From Acheta domesticus (lineage: Eukaryota > Arthropoda > Insecta > Orthoptera > Gryllidae): a DNA stretch of 64,000 bases. The DNA is taken from assembly GCA_031308135.1 (NCBI GenBank), contig JAHLJT010008446.1, positions 168,412,206 to 168,476,205 on the forward strand, read 5' to 3'. Shown here in pieces: positions 1 through 11,374 of this stretch. The notes under the pieces were generated by a model. That model worked only from the letters and a program-made list of their open reading frames with translations, was not told the DNA's origin and did not search any database. The position numbers were made by a program, and so were the translations under genes. Position 1 is the first letter of the stretch; every line of letters starts with the position of its first letter.

Positions 1-739
1 TGTTCACTCATAGTTCTAGCAAGACCCAGACTCGACTGAACAGGTTCTAACCTGCAATGGAGGGAGGTGGGGGGTTGTGGCTAGATTCTCGCCAGGCGGC
101 GCAGATACTGCGCATGGCGGGTTATTTGAAAAAATATCAGTCCCGGTCATATTTGAACCCCCTTGTATTTCTCTCTTAAATTTCGAAGTTATTTCTATGT
201 TCGTATCACATTCGAATGCCCTTTTCCACCAGAGATTGTTGAAGTTTTAGAACGCCAATAACAGCTTTGGCATTGAAATTGGTCCACCATTGGTCCAGGC
301 AATTTCGCTACTGTTACCATTACGTTCGAGGTTTTCTTTTCTAATGATTTCCCGAAGCTGCTCTTCAGGGAAGTCATTATAATGAGAGTTGCACAGATCC
401 TGAATGGCTTCTCTGTTCATGTGGCCTAAACTCTTATCTCCAATTTCACCCAAATGAATTGAATTATTTTACAATTGTATTATTCTATTAATGTGATTTG
501 ATATTCCACCTTTGATATTTTTGCAGAACGTGGTACTTTGAGCTTTGGTGTCTTTCAAGTTCGTTTTCCAGATGACGCTGATAAAGGAAAATGAAATGTG
601 CTCGTTAAAAAAAATGTGGTGCGACCAAAAGACGCACTCACGAATGTTGAAGTCGCGAATGTTAAAACCGGTAGCATTTCTCTAATCGCGAATGTTCGGA
701 ACTCGCGAATAGCAATTCGCGGATGTCGAGGGATTACTG
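1..739 (-). mobile_element. Tigger/pogo-like DNA transposon remnant
   Basis: On the minus strand a terminus reading CAGTAATCCCTCGACATCCG begins at 739 and is followed on its outer side by TA (740-741), as expected for Tigger-type elements, which start CAGT and duplicate TA. Just inside it is a tract rich in TTCGCG repeats. A 68-codon minus-strand ORF at 247-453 (with PEEQLREIIRKEN) may be part of the transposase C-terminal region, but I cannot place it firmly. The other terminus is not in the window. The Tigger assignment rests mainly on the terminus. Confidence 0.35.
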
Positions 740-889
740 TACTCTCTGTGCTAATAATAGAGACAGAAAACACCTGTTGTTGTAAACACAAACATACACT
801 GCATTTCTTTCACGCGACAAATAAAATTATGTGATCTGACAATATTTCTTTAGAAAAACAATAATTGCCATAACTTCTGCCCCAATCCT

Positions 890-1140
890 CGTAGAAAGTC
901 TACATTTTTTTAGAAAACTGATAAAATAGAAATTGGCCGACAATTTTGAATTTCATTTTTGTTGCCTTTTGAAAGTGGCTGGATATTTCCTGTTTTGAAA
1001 AATATCTGGAAATATTTCTGTGCATTAAGAAACATTGAAAATGTGAATTAACGGGTGTATAAAGGCAGGCGCACAAGTATGTATTAAACCGGAAATTCAT
1101 CTAAACCACCCGGGCTTATATTTTTTTACTGAGTATTTTG
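890..1140 (-). mobile_element. CR1/Jockey-group LINE fragment
   Basis: Minus-strand translation gives pieces such as KATKMKFKIVGQFLFYQFSKK, a frameshifted version of the reverse-transcriptase block that begins 'K-N-Y-R-P-I-S-L-L'. The same DNA block recurs at 17450-17530, 49720-49800 and 63400-63500 on the plus strand. Only the segment just before and into the first RT motifs remains, with no intact reading frame. Confidence 0.55.
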
Positions 1141-1926
1141 AGGATTTATCTAGAATAAGTTTGGGAAACAAACATCATGTCAACAACTTTTTGGGGGAAC
1201 GTATGATGTTGAATTTTGTGGTTTTAGTCGTTTCGTGGGATCAACCACAATCCTCGAAAAGTGTTGGTTGAAGGGAGTTGCGACGTTTACCGGACCGTTT
1301 ACCTCTCTGTGTTTGAAAAACTATTGTCTACAAAGTCTTTTGTGTTGTAATCTTCAAAATGTTAATTTAATGTCTTATTTATTTTGCAGATAATCAACGA
1401 ATGACGGTGAGTTGCTTCGGAAGACTCTTGATTGCGTAGATTGGCAAGGTGATTCCGATATTCGGTCAGTATCACCAGGGGAGGAATCGGGTTCACAAGT
1501 TGAAGTCTTCAAAACAGGTATTTAATTAAGTTGCCGCGTGAAAGTACCAAAGTCATAAGTGCCAACAAATGATATTTTCAGAGTTTGTTCAGCGATTCTA
1601 TGCGATCATCAACCCTTGTACAAGGTTTGTAAACTCCATCTACATTTACGGTTCTGTAGTGTCGGCGACATATGGCGTAGCGTAGTTATTTGTCGTGTAT
1701 TTAGAGTTTTTTTTTGATTCTGCAAATAAAAAAACTAGAGTAAAATTCTTTCTCGCATTAATTTCTAAATTTGTAATTTTTCCATAACTCATAGAAGTCA
1801 ATGAAAATAACACCTGCGCCATTATTTTAAGCGATCCTTCTATCCGTGGAAAAAAATTGGAGCGATTTTTGAGAAAATATTTTATATAAATTGAATTAAT
1901 TTTAAGCCCAATACGCGAAACTACTG

Positions 1927-2743
1927 CAATAAAATCTGTCTAAACCGGACCCTGTACAAGCAGGAAATCTGCCTTAAGCGGAAAATTTCTGCGGCCCGTG
2001 AAGTTAAATGGCATTTTACACAGCATAAAACGGAACCTCTCCAACGCGGAAACGGAACGGTTTTTTCATGACTTCCAGAGGAAAAAATCTTTATAAAACG
2101 GAATTCCTGTGAATTTAATGCAATTGGCAGAGAGACGCGAGATGTTCTTAATGAAATGTATGCATCTGTAAGCTTGTTTTAAATTCTCTAACCCTGTGTC
2201 ATATGATTTTTGTTCTGGCAGCCGGACATTGAAGGAGAGGGGCTTACGTTGTCACGGTAGAATTCGACCTTCGGGTCGCGTGTCTCTCAAAGCGTAGGTC
2301 ATTGGGGAATTCCCTCTCTCCCAATTTCTGGGAAGGTGTACGGTCATGGCTTCTATTCACGCGTCTCCCTGCCCGGCATTGAAAATCATAACCCCTCGAC
2401 CAGATACGTATTGCTCAACGCCATGCGAGGGTATCAGAAAGTCATAGTACTGGATTGTGATGTATTGTGGCCGCCTACTTTATCTTGTCACTGGCTGGGT
2501 TGGTTCGTCACAGTATTGTGCATTGAAAGAGTCAGCAATCAGTCCGAATGCAGCCAGTAAAATGCTATAAATACGTATATGTTAATATATTTGGATAATG
2601 ATAATAAGGCCATGAAATTTACTTCTTTCAAGGCAGGAAACGTCAATATAACAAGTGTCACAAAATGGACAAACTTGCATGAAAACGGAAACCTTGCTAA
2701 ACCGGATTTTTTGTCCCAATCGATTCCGGCTTAGATTTTACTG
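1927..2743. mobile_element. Non-autonomous Tigger-like element (copy 1)
   Basis: The left end (AATAAAATCTGTCTAAACCG) and the inverted right end (CCGGCTTAGATTTTACTG) are terminal inverted repeats of about 22 bp; TA follows the right end at 2744. Inside are repeated AAACGGAA/CCGGAA words near both termini. About 220 bp at each end also occurs at 42853-44065, so this is a family. No transposase is visible; the 74-codon ORF at 2336-2560 resembles nothing I recognise. The left-flank TA is degraded. Confidence 0.7.
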
Positions 2744-2879
2744 TAGTTTTTTTTTCTTCAAAAAACTGGGCAATGACCGTTTTTAAAAAGCTGATTTTTT
2801 GCAAAGAGACTAAGGTATACATTTTCAATAATATAGTTGTAGGAAGACGCCAAAAAATTGCACCTTTGCAATTTTCGGA

Positions 2880-3420
2880 AACTCTGGGATATTAAAGAGC
2901 ATTAGTCCTGCACCATTGTCTTTAGCGTCCTTTACGCTATCCAAGGTCAAAGTTTAAAAAAAAAAGCTGTTCCCTTTTTGAAACAAAATTGAGAACGTTT
3001 TTTAGAGGCATCTTGTAAAGTAGCAAAATATCTAGTTAAAACCCCAAAACCCGTGAGTTCGTTCTGATCGATCGGAGAATATCAATTTTGGAGAAAATCG
3101 ACTGAACGGTTTAGGTGCTAGCGTTGACCACGGTCGGGCAAAGACCACGGCCGGGTAACTGACGTTTCGCCGCCAATCGATGTTTCGGTATTAAGCCCCC
3201 ACAACACATGGATTCTGACTACACGTGTAAAGGAAGTAATTTACTATATATAGCAAGAGGATTTATCCACTTTTTCGGTACCGGGACCGGGTAAGTAAGA
3301 GTTCTTCCGAAATTCGCCGTTTTCTGGCGCACAGTTACATAAATTTCTCTTCTTACGAAGTAAATGTGCGCACGTTTTGTTGAGCACTCCTTTTGCTTGT
3401 TGTTCATTTACCGTTGAAAT
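2880..3420 (-). repeat. Unclassified repeat U1, minus-strand partial copy
   Basis: Reverse-complement of the segment shared with 52470-53260 and 61715-62910: it contains the words for 'ATTTTCTTCAAAATTGATAT', 'GTTAACGCTAGCACCTAAAC', 'AGTGGATAAATCC' and the TTACGAAG hairpin core near 3350. The copy is diverged and interrupted around 3130-3200. It has no coding capacity. The short ORFs at 3219-3444 are only readings through this repeat. Confidence 0.5.
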
Positions 3421-3539
3421 TGATTTTCTATAACTCGGGAACAAACATTTTTCAAATATTTTTATTTTTCTAAAATAATTATTTTCTAAATTTTTTTTTC
3501 GTTTTCTATTTTCGTTTTTTTTATTTTGGCCCTCAAGAA

Positions 3540-3620
3540 AATGTGCTCAGATATTTCTCTTCCCCACACGTCATATACAGTTTTTACTGTTTTTTGACAA
3601 ATAAATAAATAAATAAATGC
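3540..3620 (+). repeat. SINE 3' tail remnant
   Basis: Contains TTCCCCACACGTCATATACA followed by CAGTTTTTACTGTTTTTTG and an (AAAT)n run. The same tail is seen at 51520-51585 attached to a SINE with a tRNA-like head, and inverted at 22066-22135 and 45912-45980. Only the tail is preserved here. Confidence 0.4.
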
Positions 3621-3861
3621 GCGAAAGTAAGAAGGGCAATGACACAAGTTTCCTCTGCTGGTGTTTGCAGACCTTAGTGCTACAAAAATTATTACAGTTA
3701 ATACAGTACGGAAACGTGCTCAAAAACAATAAAATGAGTAGTAAACTATTTAACATTTGTGTAAACTAAAAAACAATCGCCTAACATCTGAGATCTTGAC
3801 CTGTATCACTAATACATTTTATCTATATTGTAAAAGTTTGTGTGTAATATACGAGTACGTA

Positions 3862-5470
3862 GGGTGCTGGAAAGTAATGACTCCGAACTTTTTTACGTGA
3901 AATCTTGAAGGCTTTTAAACAAAACAAACTTTTTTGACATTCTACGTCTTTAGTCTTCATGCCTACATATTTATTTATCAACATATTCTCCCTGTCGACG
4001 CACCCAGGGAACGAGAAACAAGAGCAACGAGAAACAAGTTTGTTGATACCGTCACTGCAATGTTTTGAATTGAATTGACTCCTTATTTTACGTAGCGAGA
4101 CTCAGGCCATGAGGCCTGCTCTTTCCGTCCGACCACGCGAAGTTTGCTACTCTCCCTTCACGAACTAGCGGAGAAAAAAGGTATTACTTGGGCGACGAAA
4201 CAGGCGATTTTGAATTTAGCTCAGAGGCTTCATTTAGGCTTGAGGATCTTTTACATGCAATAATTCTACTAACATGGGACAGCTGGCTTTATTTCCCCTC
4301 CGAAGGAAGGCGTACGAAGGACTTTTTCGACCTTAAAAATCCACGGCTTCGATCGGGTCTGAACCCACGAACTTGGATATAACAGTCCGATACGGTAACC
4401 GTTACACCGCCAAGTTTGCCGTTGTTTCACTTCATTGACGGGGCCACAACCTCACCTCTGCTTGCACCGCTTCATCACTATCTAAGTGAAGTCCTCGAAG
4501 GTAATCTTTAAGTTTTGGAAACGGATGACAAGTGGGTAGGGGCCAAGTTGGGGCTGTATGGAGGGGATAATCGATGACAGTGGGCCCAAGGCGTCGGATT
4601 GTTGCAGATGTCGCAGCACTCGTGTGTGGTGTGGCATTTTCGTGCCGAAGAGGAGGCTGCTCCAAGTGAGGGCTCTTCAAATGTGTGCGTTTTTTTCTGG
4701 GGATCTAGCAGTTCCTTTCAGAGTTTATGGTGGTACTTAAAGCATGAATTCCAATTGAACCACACCTTGAACATCCCAAAACATTGAGAGCAAGACTTTA
4801 ACCTGTTGATGACATTGTGTCTTTTTTTGGCATTAGTGATTCTTACTAATCCAACTCCATTGATGTCTGGTTTTCGGGGTCAAAATGGTGACCGGAGCTT
4901 TCATCACGTGATGTCCAATGTTTGTTTCATGTCAGCAGTGAGCATTCGACGCACCCACCGTGCGCATAATTTTCTGCACTTTAGTTCTGCAATGATGATC
5001 TGTACACCATCTTGTGATACGTTACATTTACCTGAGAACTGTATTTGGGTTATCTGACAGTTTTCTCCGATAGTTCATCTGCACGATACCGATGACTCGC
5101 CGTACGCTGGCGTCCACTCGAGTTCTGACGCAAACGTTGAGGTTAGTATCAGTTTTCTTCATTACGACCCCGAACATCGCACATTAGATGTTACAAACGT
5201 CGCTGTACAAATCTTTCATTCGTCTATGGACTTCAAATGGAAGCATGTTTTCTGCTGTTAAAACTGTATTACAGCATGCCAATTCTTACGTACCGACGGA
5301 GTTACGTTACCGCCAGTTACATGCCAGAGGTCGGAGTCCTCTAGCGTCAGAGTGTTGCAGCTTGCGTCAGCGAAGAGGGAAAGTCGACCGAGTAATATGC
5401 GGGACATGTCATACTTCAACTAAAATTGAGAACAGAAAAAAATAGGAGGCATTACTTTTCAGCACGCCCC
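3862..5470 (-). mobile_element. mariner-family transposon, interrupted
   Basis: Terminal inverted repeats are GGGTGCTGGAAAGTAATG at 3862 (after TA) and CATTACTTTTCAGCACGCCC at about 5451-5470. The transposase reads on the minus strand in broken frames: KLCARWVRRMLTADMKQT (about 4920-4975) and a C-terminal block at 4432-4680 containing ENATPHTSAAT, the catalytic-domain motif, and FPKLKDYLRGLHLDSDEAV. A tRNA-derived SINE (4195-4425) and another short insertion (about 4060-4180) interrupt the 3' part. Removing these leaves about 1.3 kb, the usual length of a mariner. The element is dead. Confidence 0.8.
4195..4425 (-). mobile_element. tRNA-derived SINE inside mariner
   Basis: Read on the minus strand it opens with a tRNA-like head: an A-box-like TTGGCGGTGTAACGG and a B box GGTTCAGACCCG at the expected spacing, followed by about 150 bp of unrelated body (GAAATAAAGCCAGCTGTCCC). 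It sits directly after the mariner transposase block ending ...AEVRLWPRQ, which shows it inserted after the mariner. It is a SINE rather than a functional tRNA gene, because the body continues beyond the tRNA part and stems are imperfect. Confidence 0.65.
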
Positions 5471-5599
5471 TTCTCAGCCAGCCTCGTGTATGTGTCGCTG
5501 AAAGAGAAAAGGATGTCGAAGGTATATCATGCGATTCCAAATTGCCAAGATCAGAGCTGGTGCTCCCAGACATGGGTTGCAAAATAAATTAAAGAACCG

Positions 5600-6060
5600 G
5601 TACAAGGTCCATTCAAAAAGTTCCGTGTTTAATTTTGTATTAAACCTACAATGAGCGCCATCGAATTATCCAACGGCGTAACTACGTAGTATCATTCTTT
5701 AGTTAGATTTCAGCATTCTAAATGAATTTAGTAGCGGACTATTTGTTTAAAGTAGGTGTGTTAATGTGCATCAATTACCGATATGGAGCAACGTGCCACA
5801 ATGAAACCTTGTTTCAAATGGGTAAAAATAGTTCGGAATCATTCGAAATGTTAAAAGTACATATGGTGATGAAGCCGAAGCAAGGTTTTCGAGTGGTATG
5901 CGCGGTTCAGAAATGGTTGATAAATCGCTGGTACACGATGCACGAGAAGAGACGCCCATCAACCTCGACGACTGATAAGAATGTTGAACGTGTTTGTGCC
6001 ACAGAGACATACAGTAAACTCAGGATTCTACAAACTTGTCCTTGATCGACTTTTGAGAGG
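5600..6060 (+). pseudogene. mariner transposase N-terminal fragment
   Basis: The start carries AAGGTCCATTCAAAAAGTTC, resembling a mariner-type terminus. The translation gives MEQRATMKPCF near 5782, then GKNSSESFEMLK, and KRRPSTSTTDKNVERV (about 5950-5995). These are the helix-turn-helix part of mariner/SETMAR-type transposases. Frames shift at least twice and the DDD catalytic domain is absent. It is a second mariner, distinct from the one at 3862-5470, and its 3' end is replaced by the hAT-like element that begins at 6139. Confidence 0.6.
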
Positions 6061-6138
6061 ACTCGAGGCGTAAGACCAGAGTTGTACTAGAGGTGGCAGG
6101 TTTATTTTGCACGACAATGAGCCTGCCCGTGCCTCGAT

Positions 6139-7422
6139 CAGGGTGGCCAGCGAACGTGGAATCCTTGAAAACCGGAAAAAACGAGAATTTGAAAAAACCT
6201 GGAAGAACTGGGAAAAACTGGGAATTTGATTTGAAAACCAGGATTTTTCGTTATTTTCAGATTTATCCCAAACATTTAGCACAAATTCACATACGGCATC
6301 GTATTCGATAAAAAGGGTTTGATTGGATTCAGTACATAATAATGTCGAGTGAAAATCGAAATATGTCTGGGACGTGCCACATGTATGCTTGAAGATAGAG
6401 TAGTCCTTGACTCACGCATCATACAACTTAAAACACTGCCGCGTATGTAGGTGCAACGTAAGTAGAGTATCCCGCACAAGTCAAAATTCCATTGCAGTCG
6501 CCGACCCCAAGATGAAAATGCCCCGTAGCACACAAAAGCTTAAAGCTATCAAGTACTACAGCGTGGGCGTTAGACGCGTATTGCTATTTGAATGATATTC
6601 CAGACGCGGTTCTGTTTCTTCTAAAATCTTCAGGAGCACCACCTTCGACGTTCTGCATCTGGTTACGAACTGTGCATCGTCCGGAAATCACAAACATGTT
6701 TTTTAATTTTTTATTTATTTATTTTATTTTTAGAAATTGTGTGTTCTATACTCATGTTTTTTTTCAACTACTACTCAAAAGTTAAGCATCAAATTATCTC
6801 CCGTGTTAACATTTCGTCACTCACGCGGCCATTCGTAGCACGAGTAGGCCTACTCGCGCTGGACTCTGTTAAGCGCACCCATTATGTAGTTTTCTTTCTT
6901 TCTTAACATCGTTAATGTATTTTTCTTATTTATCTACACCTAAATGTTAATTTAGTACGCTATGAAAAGAAACAAATAATTGTAAACAATGTTTGAAGAC
7001 TTTATTAACCCATTTATGCCCACTTAGAAAAAAATGTCTATACTTAGTTACATGTGTCAAATATTTATCTTCAATGATATCAGACATCCCATTGATATGT
7101 ATTTTTGGCATTCCCTGCATCTCAACACTCCCTCGATAATCTTTGTCGCATTTTTGAGAATGTTTCCGTGCACGTGTGTTGCGTCATTGTCAGATTCCGC
7201 GCCGGCTACGCGAGAATCGTTTAGTTCATGAGAGGCAAGAGACTTAGGTGTGGTGATTTTGCATTTCTGCAATCCTAAAATATATGTCTCTTGAATTATA
7301 TATGAACTATTTACGTATCTCTGATAATTGTGCAGTAGATAAAATCATGGTAAAATAATTGTGCAGTACATAAAACCGGGGAAAAGCCTTGAATTCCAAA
7401 ACCCAGATCGCTGGTCACCCTG
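6139..7422. mobile_element. hAT-like non-autonomous transposon
   Basis: Ends are CAGGGTGGCCAGCGA at 6139 and its inverted partner TCGCTGGTCACCCTG ending at 7422 (14 of 15 match). Both ends continue into GGAA/AAACC-rich sub-terminal sequence (CCTTGAAAACCGG and CCGGGGAAAAGCCTT). CAGGG termini are typical of hAT elements. I could not identify an exact 8-bp target duplication; the flanks GCCTCGAT and TCGATAGT share only TCGAT. No transposase ORF is visible in the 1.28 kb. A 16-bp perfect palindrome CGAGTAGGCCTACTCG lies at 6841-6856. Confidence 0.6.
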
Positions 7423-7629
7423 TCGATAGTCTTCACACAAGTTTTGGGATTTGCCATTTTTCAAACTTTTGGTCCTGCTGGAATCGAAAATAAAAACGAA
7501 ATATACACATGCAAATGTCACAATTGCTACTTACTTCCCGCACACGCGCACAGTCGGACACGCGCGCACACGGGCGTCGAGTTCTGCAAGGGATAGTAGT
7601 GCTAGTTGGAACCACAGGACGTTCGATCG

Positions 7630-8276
7630 CGATTCTTTGCTGCTATGATGGAGGGCAACGTTATGGTGGTCGGAAACCCTTATGGAACCGTAATGAATTG
7701 GATGTCTGACGTTTGGCGTCAATGATGAAAAGCCTCAGGAGAGAACTTCTTCCTCTAGTGTATTGGATTAACGCGATCGCGGAACTTCGCAGAGAATGCC
7801 ACCGCACACGTAGGTTGCAGCAACGCGTGTGAGGTCGCTGAAATTATGACTCAAGGAGAAATATGGCCACCAGAAGAGCTTTCACAAATGCATTTGAGAT
7901 CAAGGATCGCTGCTGAAGAGAGCTAAACAACGAGGTGGATGCTGACCATGATGGCGTTCATATAAGGTGGTAACGGCCAGGCTCAAGGGCTTGCAATAAG
8001 GTCCTAGGTTGCAAAGCCCTTGGCTTGGATGGGGTACCCAATGTTGCTATTAGGACTTGGCCAGATCTATTCTTAGAGGCATATAATGTGTGCGGGAGGA
8101 CAATGTCCTCTAGCGTTGGAAGCAACAACAGCCGGTCCTGCTTCCGAAGGGCGACCTGTCAGCATGTCCCAGCATGTCCGACCTGTCAGCATGGCCAATT
8201 TTTTTACTGGATGCAGCAGGCAAGATTAGAGCGGAACATCTTCAAACGGATTGAAGACTACACGGAGAGACCATAG
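7630..8276 (+). pseudogene. R1-clade-like LINE reverse-transcriptase fragment
   Basis: Broken plus-strand translation contains the linker VYWINAIAELRRECHRTRR (about 7757-7815), the RT entry KALGLDGVPNVAIRTWP (about 8012-8064), and degraded pieces VLLPKGDLS and LLDAAGKIRAEHLQ. These correspond in order to the linker, 'GPDGVPN' and 'RPLCLLDTAGK' blocks of R1-like non-LTR retrotransposons. Several frameshifts separate them and the polymerase catalytic motif is missing. Confidence 0.55.
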
Positions 8277-8787
8277 GGAGTGTCCGGTAACAGTATGGAA
8301 CCAAAAGCTGTTTTTTTTTCATGCCTCCAGGATGAAAGTAAGTTATTTGAAAGGAAACGATCACGCTGATTTCGAAAATCGTATAAAGTTTCTATCACGC
8401 AAGGTTCAAAAGATATGACCATTTTTAGTTTTTGAAATAAAATGCTGTGCTAATTTCCGCATTTTGTCACTCCGGTTATATTACTACAAAATTTTATAGC
8501 ATGCTTCATATGAGGTAAGAACAAGTTAAAAATGGAATACGCTTATTCATGCAATAATATGCAGACATTATAAAGATTTGTTGGTATTCTCCACAACATT
8601 GGTAGAGCAAATGACAATGATTTTAATTCTCCATAAAATCACAACCTAAGGTTTGTTGTACAGATGACACAACACTTGTGAGACGTCTATGGTTTGTCCT
8701 GATCACAAACACCATAGCCAAAGTATAAAAATATGAAAGCTTTATAATTTCATATATTTTTTTCCTTTGAAGTTTGGGTGTAAATCT
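8277..8787. other. AT-rich stretch, no gene seen
   Basis: AT-rich sequence without ORFs or recognisable element structure, although it begins with AGGGAGTGTCCGGTAACAGT, which looks like a transposon terminus. No inverted partner was found. Confidence 0.4.
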
Positions 8788-8802
8788 TCCACATACGTAA
8801 CA
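8788..8802 (+). repeat. Left copy of a 15-bp target-site duplication
   Basis: TCCACATACGTAACA here is repeated exactly at 11360-11374. Between them lie the Tc1 element, a (TA)n tract and the GC-rich block. A 15-bp exact direct repeat of this kind is the length expected from non-LTR retrotransposition. Confidence 0.65.
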
Positions 8803-8808
8803 TATATA

Positions 8809-10528
8809 CAGACGTGTTCAAATTATTAGGCTAAAGAACGTGTTTTTAATTTTCCTAGTTTCAATGATATAAAAATAGAAGAGAAATTCTTAATATTTTA
8901 TTGTTTTTACTGGTTACCTCATCCTTGATGGTTTTTAAGAAATTTCTCTTTTATGGAACTCCCAATTCAATTTATTTGTCACTGTTGGCAACATTTGTCA
9001 GTTTCCATCCTAAGTGTGTTAGTGTAAGCTTGCGGTACACGTGCTTTACAATTCTGTTTATAGTGTGATTGGAAGTTCCTATAGTGACATTCGGTTTGGT
9101 TTTCGTTTTTCTATACCACTTGCTACATTCTGCTGATATTATAAAGTCTGAGAACGTGATTATAATTAATATAGGGAGAAATATTGAAGAGTGCGGTGTA
9201 AAGTAAGGTTGTGGGAAAGAAAAAAGGACATTTCATTCCGGAAAACTGCTGTTGTGGTGGCACTTATTGCTGAAAACAGTGATACCCAGCAGGAAATAGC
9301 TAACAGAATGAAAATATTGCAGAAATCTGTTTGCAGAATCAAAATCTTAAAGCAGGAAAGTAGTGAATGCAAGCCAAAGAGAGCAGGAAAATGTGGACGT
9401 AAGAGAAAAGTCAGACTTAGAACAACGAGAAAATTGATGATGATGGCAATATTGAACCGTAAACTAACGTCTAATGACTTGAGTCATCAGCTGATACGTT
9501 TTGAAGTTGCTGTGTCTCCTGTAACAGTGAGGAGGAGGTTGTGTGAATAAGGTTTAAAAGCATGCCGACCAAAGACAAAACAGAAAATCACTCTATCAAT
9601 GAAATACAAGAGACTACAATGGGCCAAACAACATTTAAAGTGGAAAAGTGAGCACTGGGAAAGGTATATACAATTCCATGACAAAATTCTAGGGAAAAGT
9701 ATTGCAAAATAAAATTTTGTGATGCAGATTGTGATGCTTTATTGGTATGCAATAAATGCACATTTTAATTTTCGAGTTGTTGAGGTCTGTGCCAGATCAG
9801 AATTTTTTGCAAAAAAATTATTCACAGCTTCATTTAATTTGGAATTCTTTGAGATCCTTCAGGTGTGCTTCAGTGACGAATTTGTATTCACCGTGGTGGC
9901 AAAAAGGAGTCAGTGTTTGTAAGGAGACCAGGAGAAGCTTTAAAGTCTCAATGCGTGCAACAATTTATGAAGCATCCAACAGCGATTATGGTATGGAGTG
10001 TGATGTCTGTGAAAGGTGCTGACAGATTGCACATTGTCGAAGGGACAATGAGGAAAGATCAATACAAAAAAACCCTTGAAAGGGAAATATTTTCCCAAAT
10101 TACAGAGTGGTTCCCCAAAGAAGATGCCATTTTTATACACGATGGAGCACCGTGCCACAAAGCCAAAAGGATCTCAAAATATTTGGAAGGAAAGCAATTG
10201 AAAGTGTTACCCTGGTGAGGAAATAGCCCTGACATGACCCCCTTAGAAAATTAATGGGGTACTATCAACCGAAGGATAAGGAAATATAAATGACTATCTA
10301 ACAAGAACTCGTCAACAAACTAGAGGAAATTTGGTACCGCGACAATGAAATTAAAAAACTCATGTGAAGTTGGTAAAAAACATGCAAAACAGGATAAAGT
10401 TGTTGATTAAGAATAAAGGCATGCACACCAAGTGTTAAACGTCTCAATGTAACATGTACGCAGATGTAATCTTGCAATAAATGCAAATATTTTGCAGAAA
10501 ATGTCTTTAGTCTAATAATTTGAACACG

Positions 10529-10532
<4 letters not shown>
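8809..10532 (+). mobile_element. Tc1-like transposon
   Basis: Terminal inverted repeats CAGACGTGTTCAAATTATTA at 8809-8828 and the exact complement ending at 10532, flanked by TA on both sides (8807-8808, 10533-10534). Length 1724 bp. It carries one degenerate transposase reading frame on the plus strand (9191-10260). The element sits in a (TA)n tract, a natural TA target. The transposase is broken, so the copy is probably immobile on its own, although its termini are intact and match almost perfectly over about 29 bp. Confidence 0.9.
9191..10260 (+). pseudogene. Tc1-like transposase, frameshifted
   Basis: The first part (9191-9550, 119 codons) contains the paired helix-turn-helix DNA-binding region ending in VAVSPVTVRRRLCE. 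After a stop it continues as GLKACRPKTKQK, and the catalytic domain follows in other frames: VCFSDEFVF (first Asp, about 9866), FIHDGAPCHKAKR (second Asp, about 10135) and PDMTPLEN (Glu, about 10230). So all three DDE residues are still recognisable, but at least two frameshifts and several stops separate them, and a stop replaces the residue after PLEN. Spacing between the last two acidic residues fits the Tc1 (DD34E) group. Transposases of this family cut and rejoin element ends at TA dinucleotides. Confidence 0.8.

Positions 10533-10603
<71 letters not shown>
10533..10603. repeat. (TA)n microsatellite
   Basis: About 70 bp of almost pure TA with one CA interruption, ending TATGTGTGTGTG. It abuts the Tc1 right end and the GC-rich block. 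It probably represents the tail of the insertion that ends at 11359. Confidence 0.95.
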
Positions 10604-10612
<9 letters not shown>

Positions 10613-11359
10613 CTTTGCCGTAATAGGCACCCCTAGCACTTACACCTTATTAGGGGACCGAAGTCCCAGGGTGGGCATCTAGGCGTTAGCCTCTAATCCG
10701 CACCCTCGTCGGGTGTACAAGTACACCTTCCGATCAATATCCGGATCTCGCCGGAACGCAGTTAGCCCTCGCGGCAACCTCCCCATATAATGCCTGGGTC
10801 TAGGGCCGCCCTGCCATCTCAGAGCTACTAGCTATCCGAGCTAGTACCGGAGTCAATGTTGCCTGTATGACAACGTGTCACTCACATGCGTCGGGACATC
10901 AAGTCCCTCCTCTATGTCCAGAGTATTGGGCCACTTCCACGACGAAGCCAAGAGCCCAACTGGGGGACACCTGAACTAAGGTCCAGGCGGCTCGGGGCCC
11001 CCATCTCGTCTCCCCACTGCCTGCATCTTCAGGCTATGGATCTGGGTCGGACCGTAACCAACGCAACCTGACGGTAGGTCATATAGAAGTCCGGTTCCCA
11101 CCGGACTTCTATATGTGTATTCCAGAGTACCCCGAAAGGTCTCCTTCACCCCATCCTGCCTCAAGGCCGACGCGCCAGGGGCCCGACTCGTGGGTTGCCG
11201 GTTGAACCGACAACCAGGAACCTAGCATCGCTCGCTCACTGCCTACACGCTAGGCTAACGACCTGAGAGGGGCCACGAGACTTAGGGGCCGAGTGATCGG
11301 CTACGATTCTTCACCAGAGACCGTGCCTACCTACGTGGTCGCGTCCCCATCCTGCGGGG
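10604..11359 (-). mobile_element. GC-rich retroelement-like segment with (TA)n end
   Basis: About 755 bp strikingly more GC-rich than its surroundings. It has no long ORF; the 61-62-codon ORFs are short and overlapping. Its right boundary coincides with the second copy of the 15-bp direct repeat at 11360-11374. Read on the minus strand it starts GACCCCGCAGGATGGGGACG and ends in the (TA)n tract, like a 5'-truncated non-LTR retrotransposon 3' end. It contains a perfect 16-bp-stem hairpin (CATATAGAAGTCCGGT, loop TCCC) at about 11079-11114. I cannot assign a clade. Confidence 0.5.
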
Positions 11360-11374
11360 TCCACATACGTAACA

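Noticed and set aside
1390..1407. Possible 17-bp micro-exon (TTTTGCAG...GTGAGT)
   Set aside because: Splice-like motifs are frequent by chance and nothing connects it to other exons.
4340..4425. tRNA gene on the minus strand
   Set aside because: A and B boxes are present but the sequence continues into a SINE body and sits inside a mariner.
10298..10639. 113-codon minus-strand ORF with (YI)n
   Set aside because: Translation of the (TA)n microsatellite.
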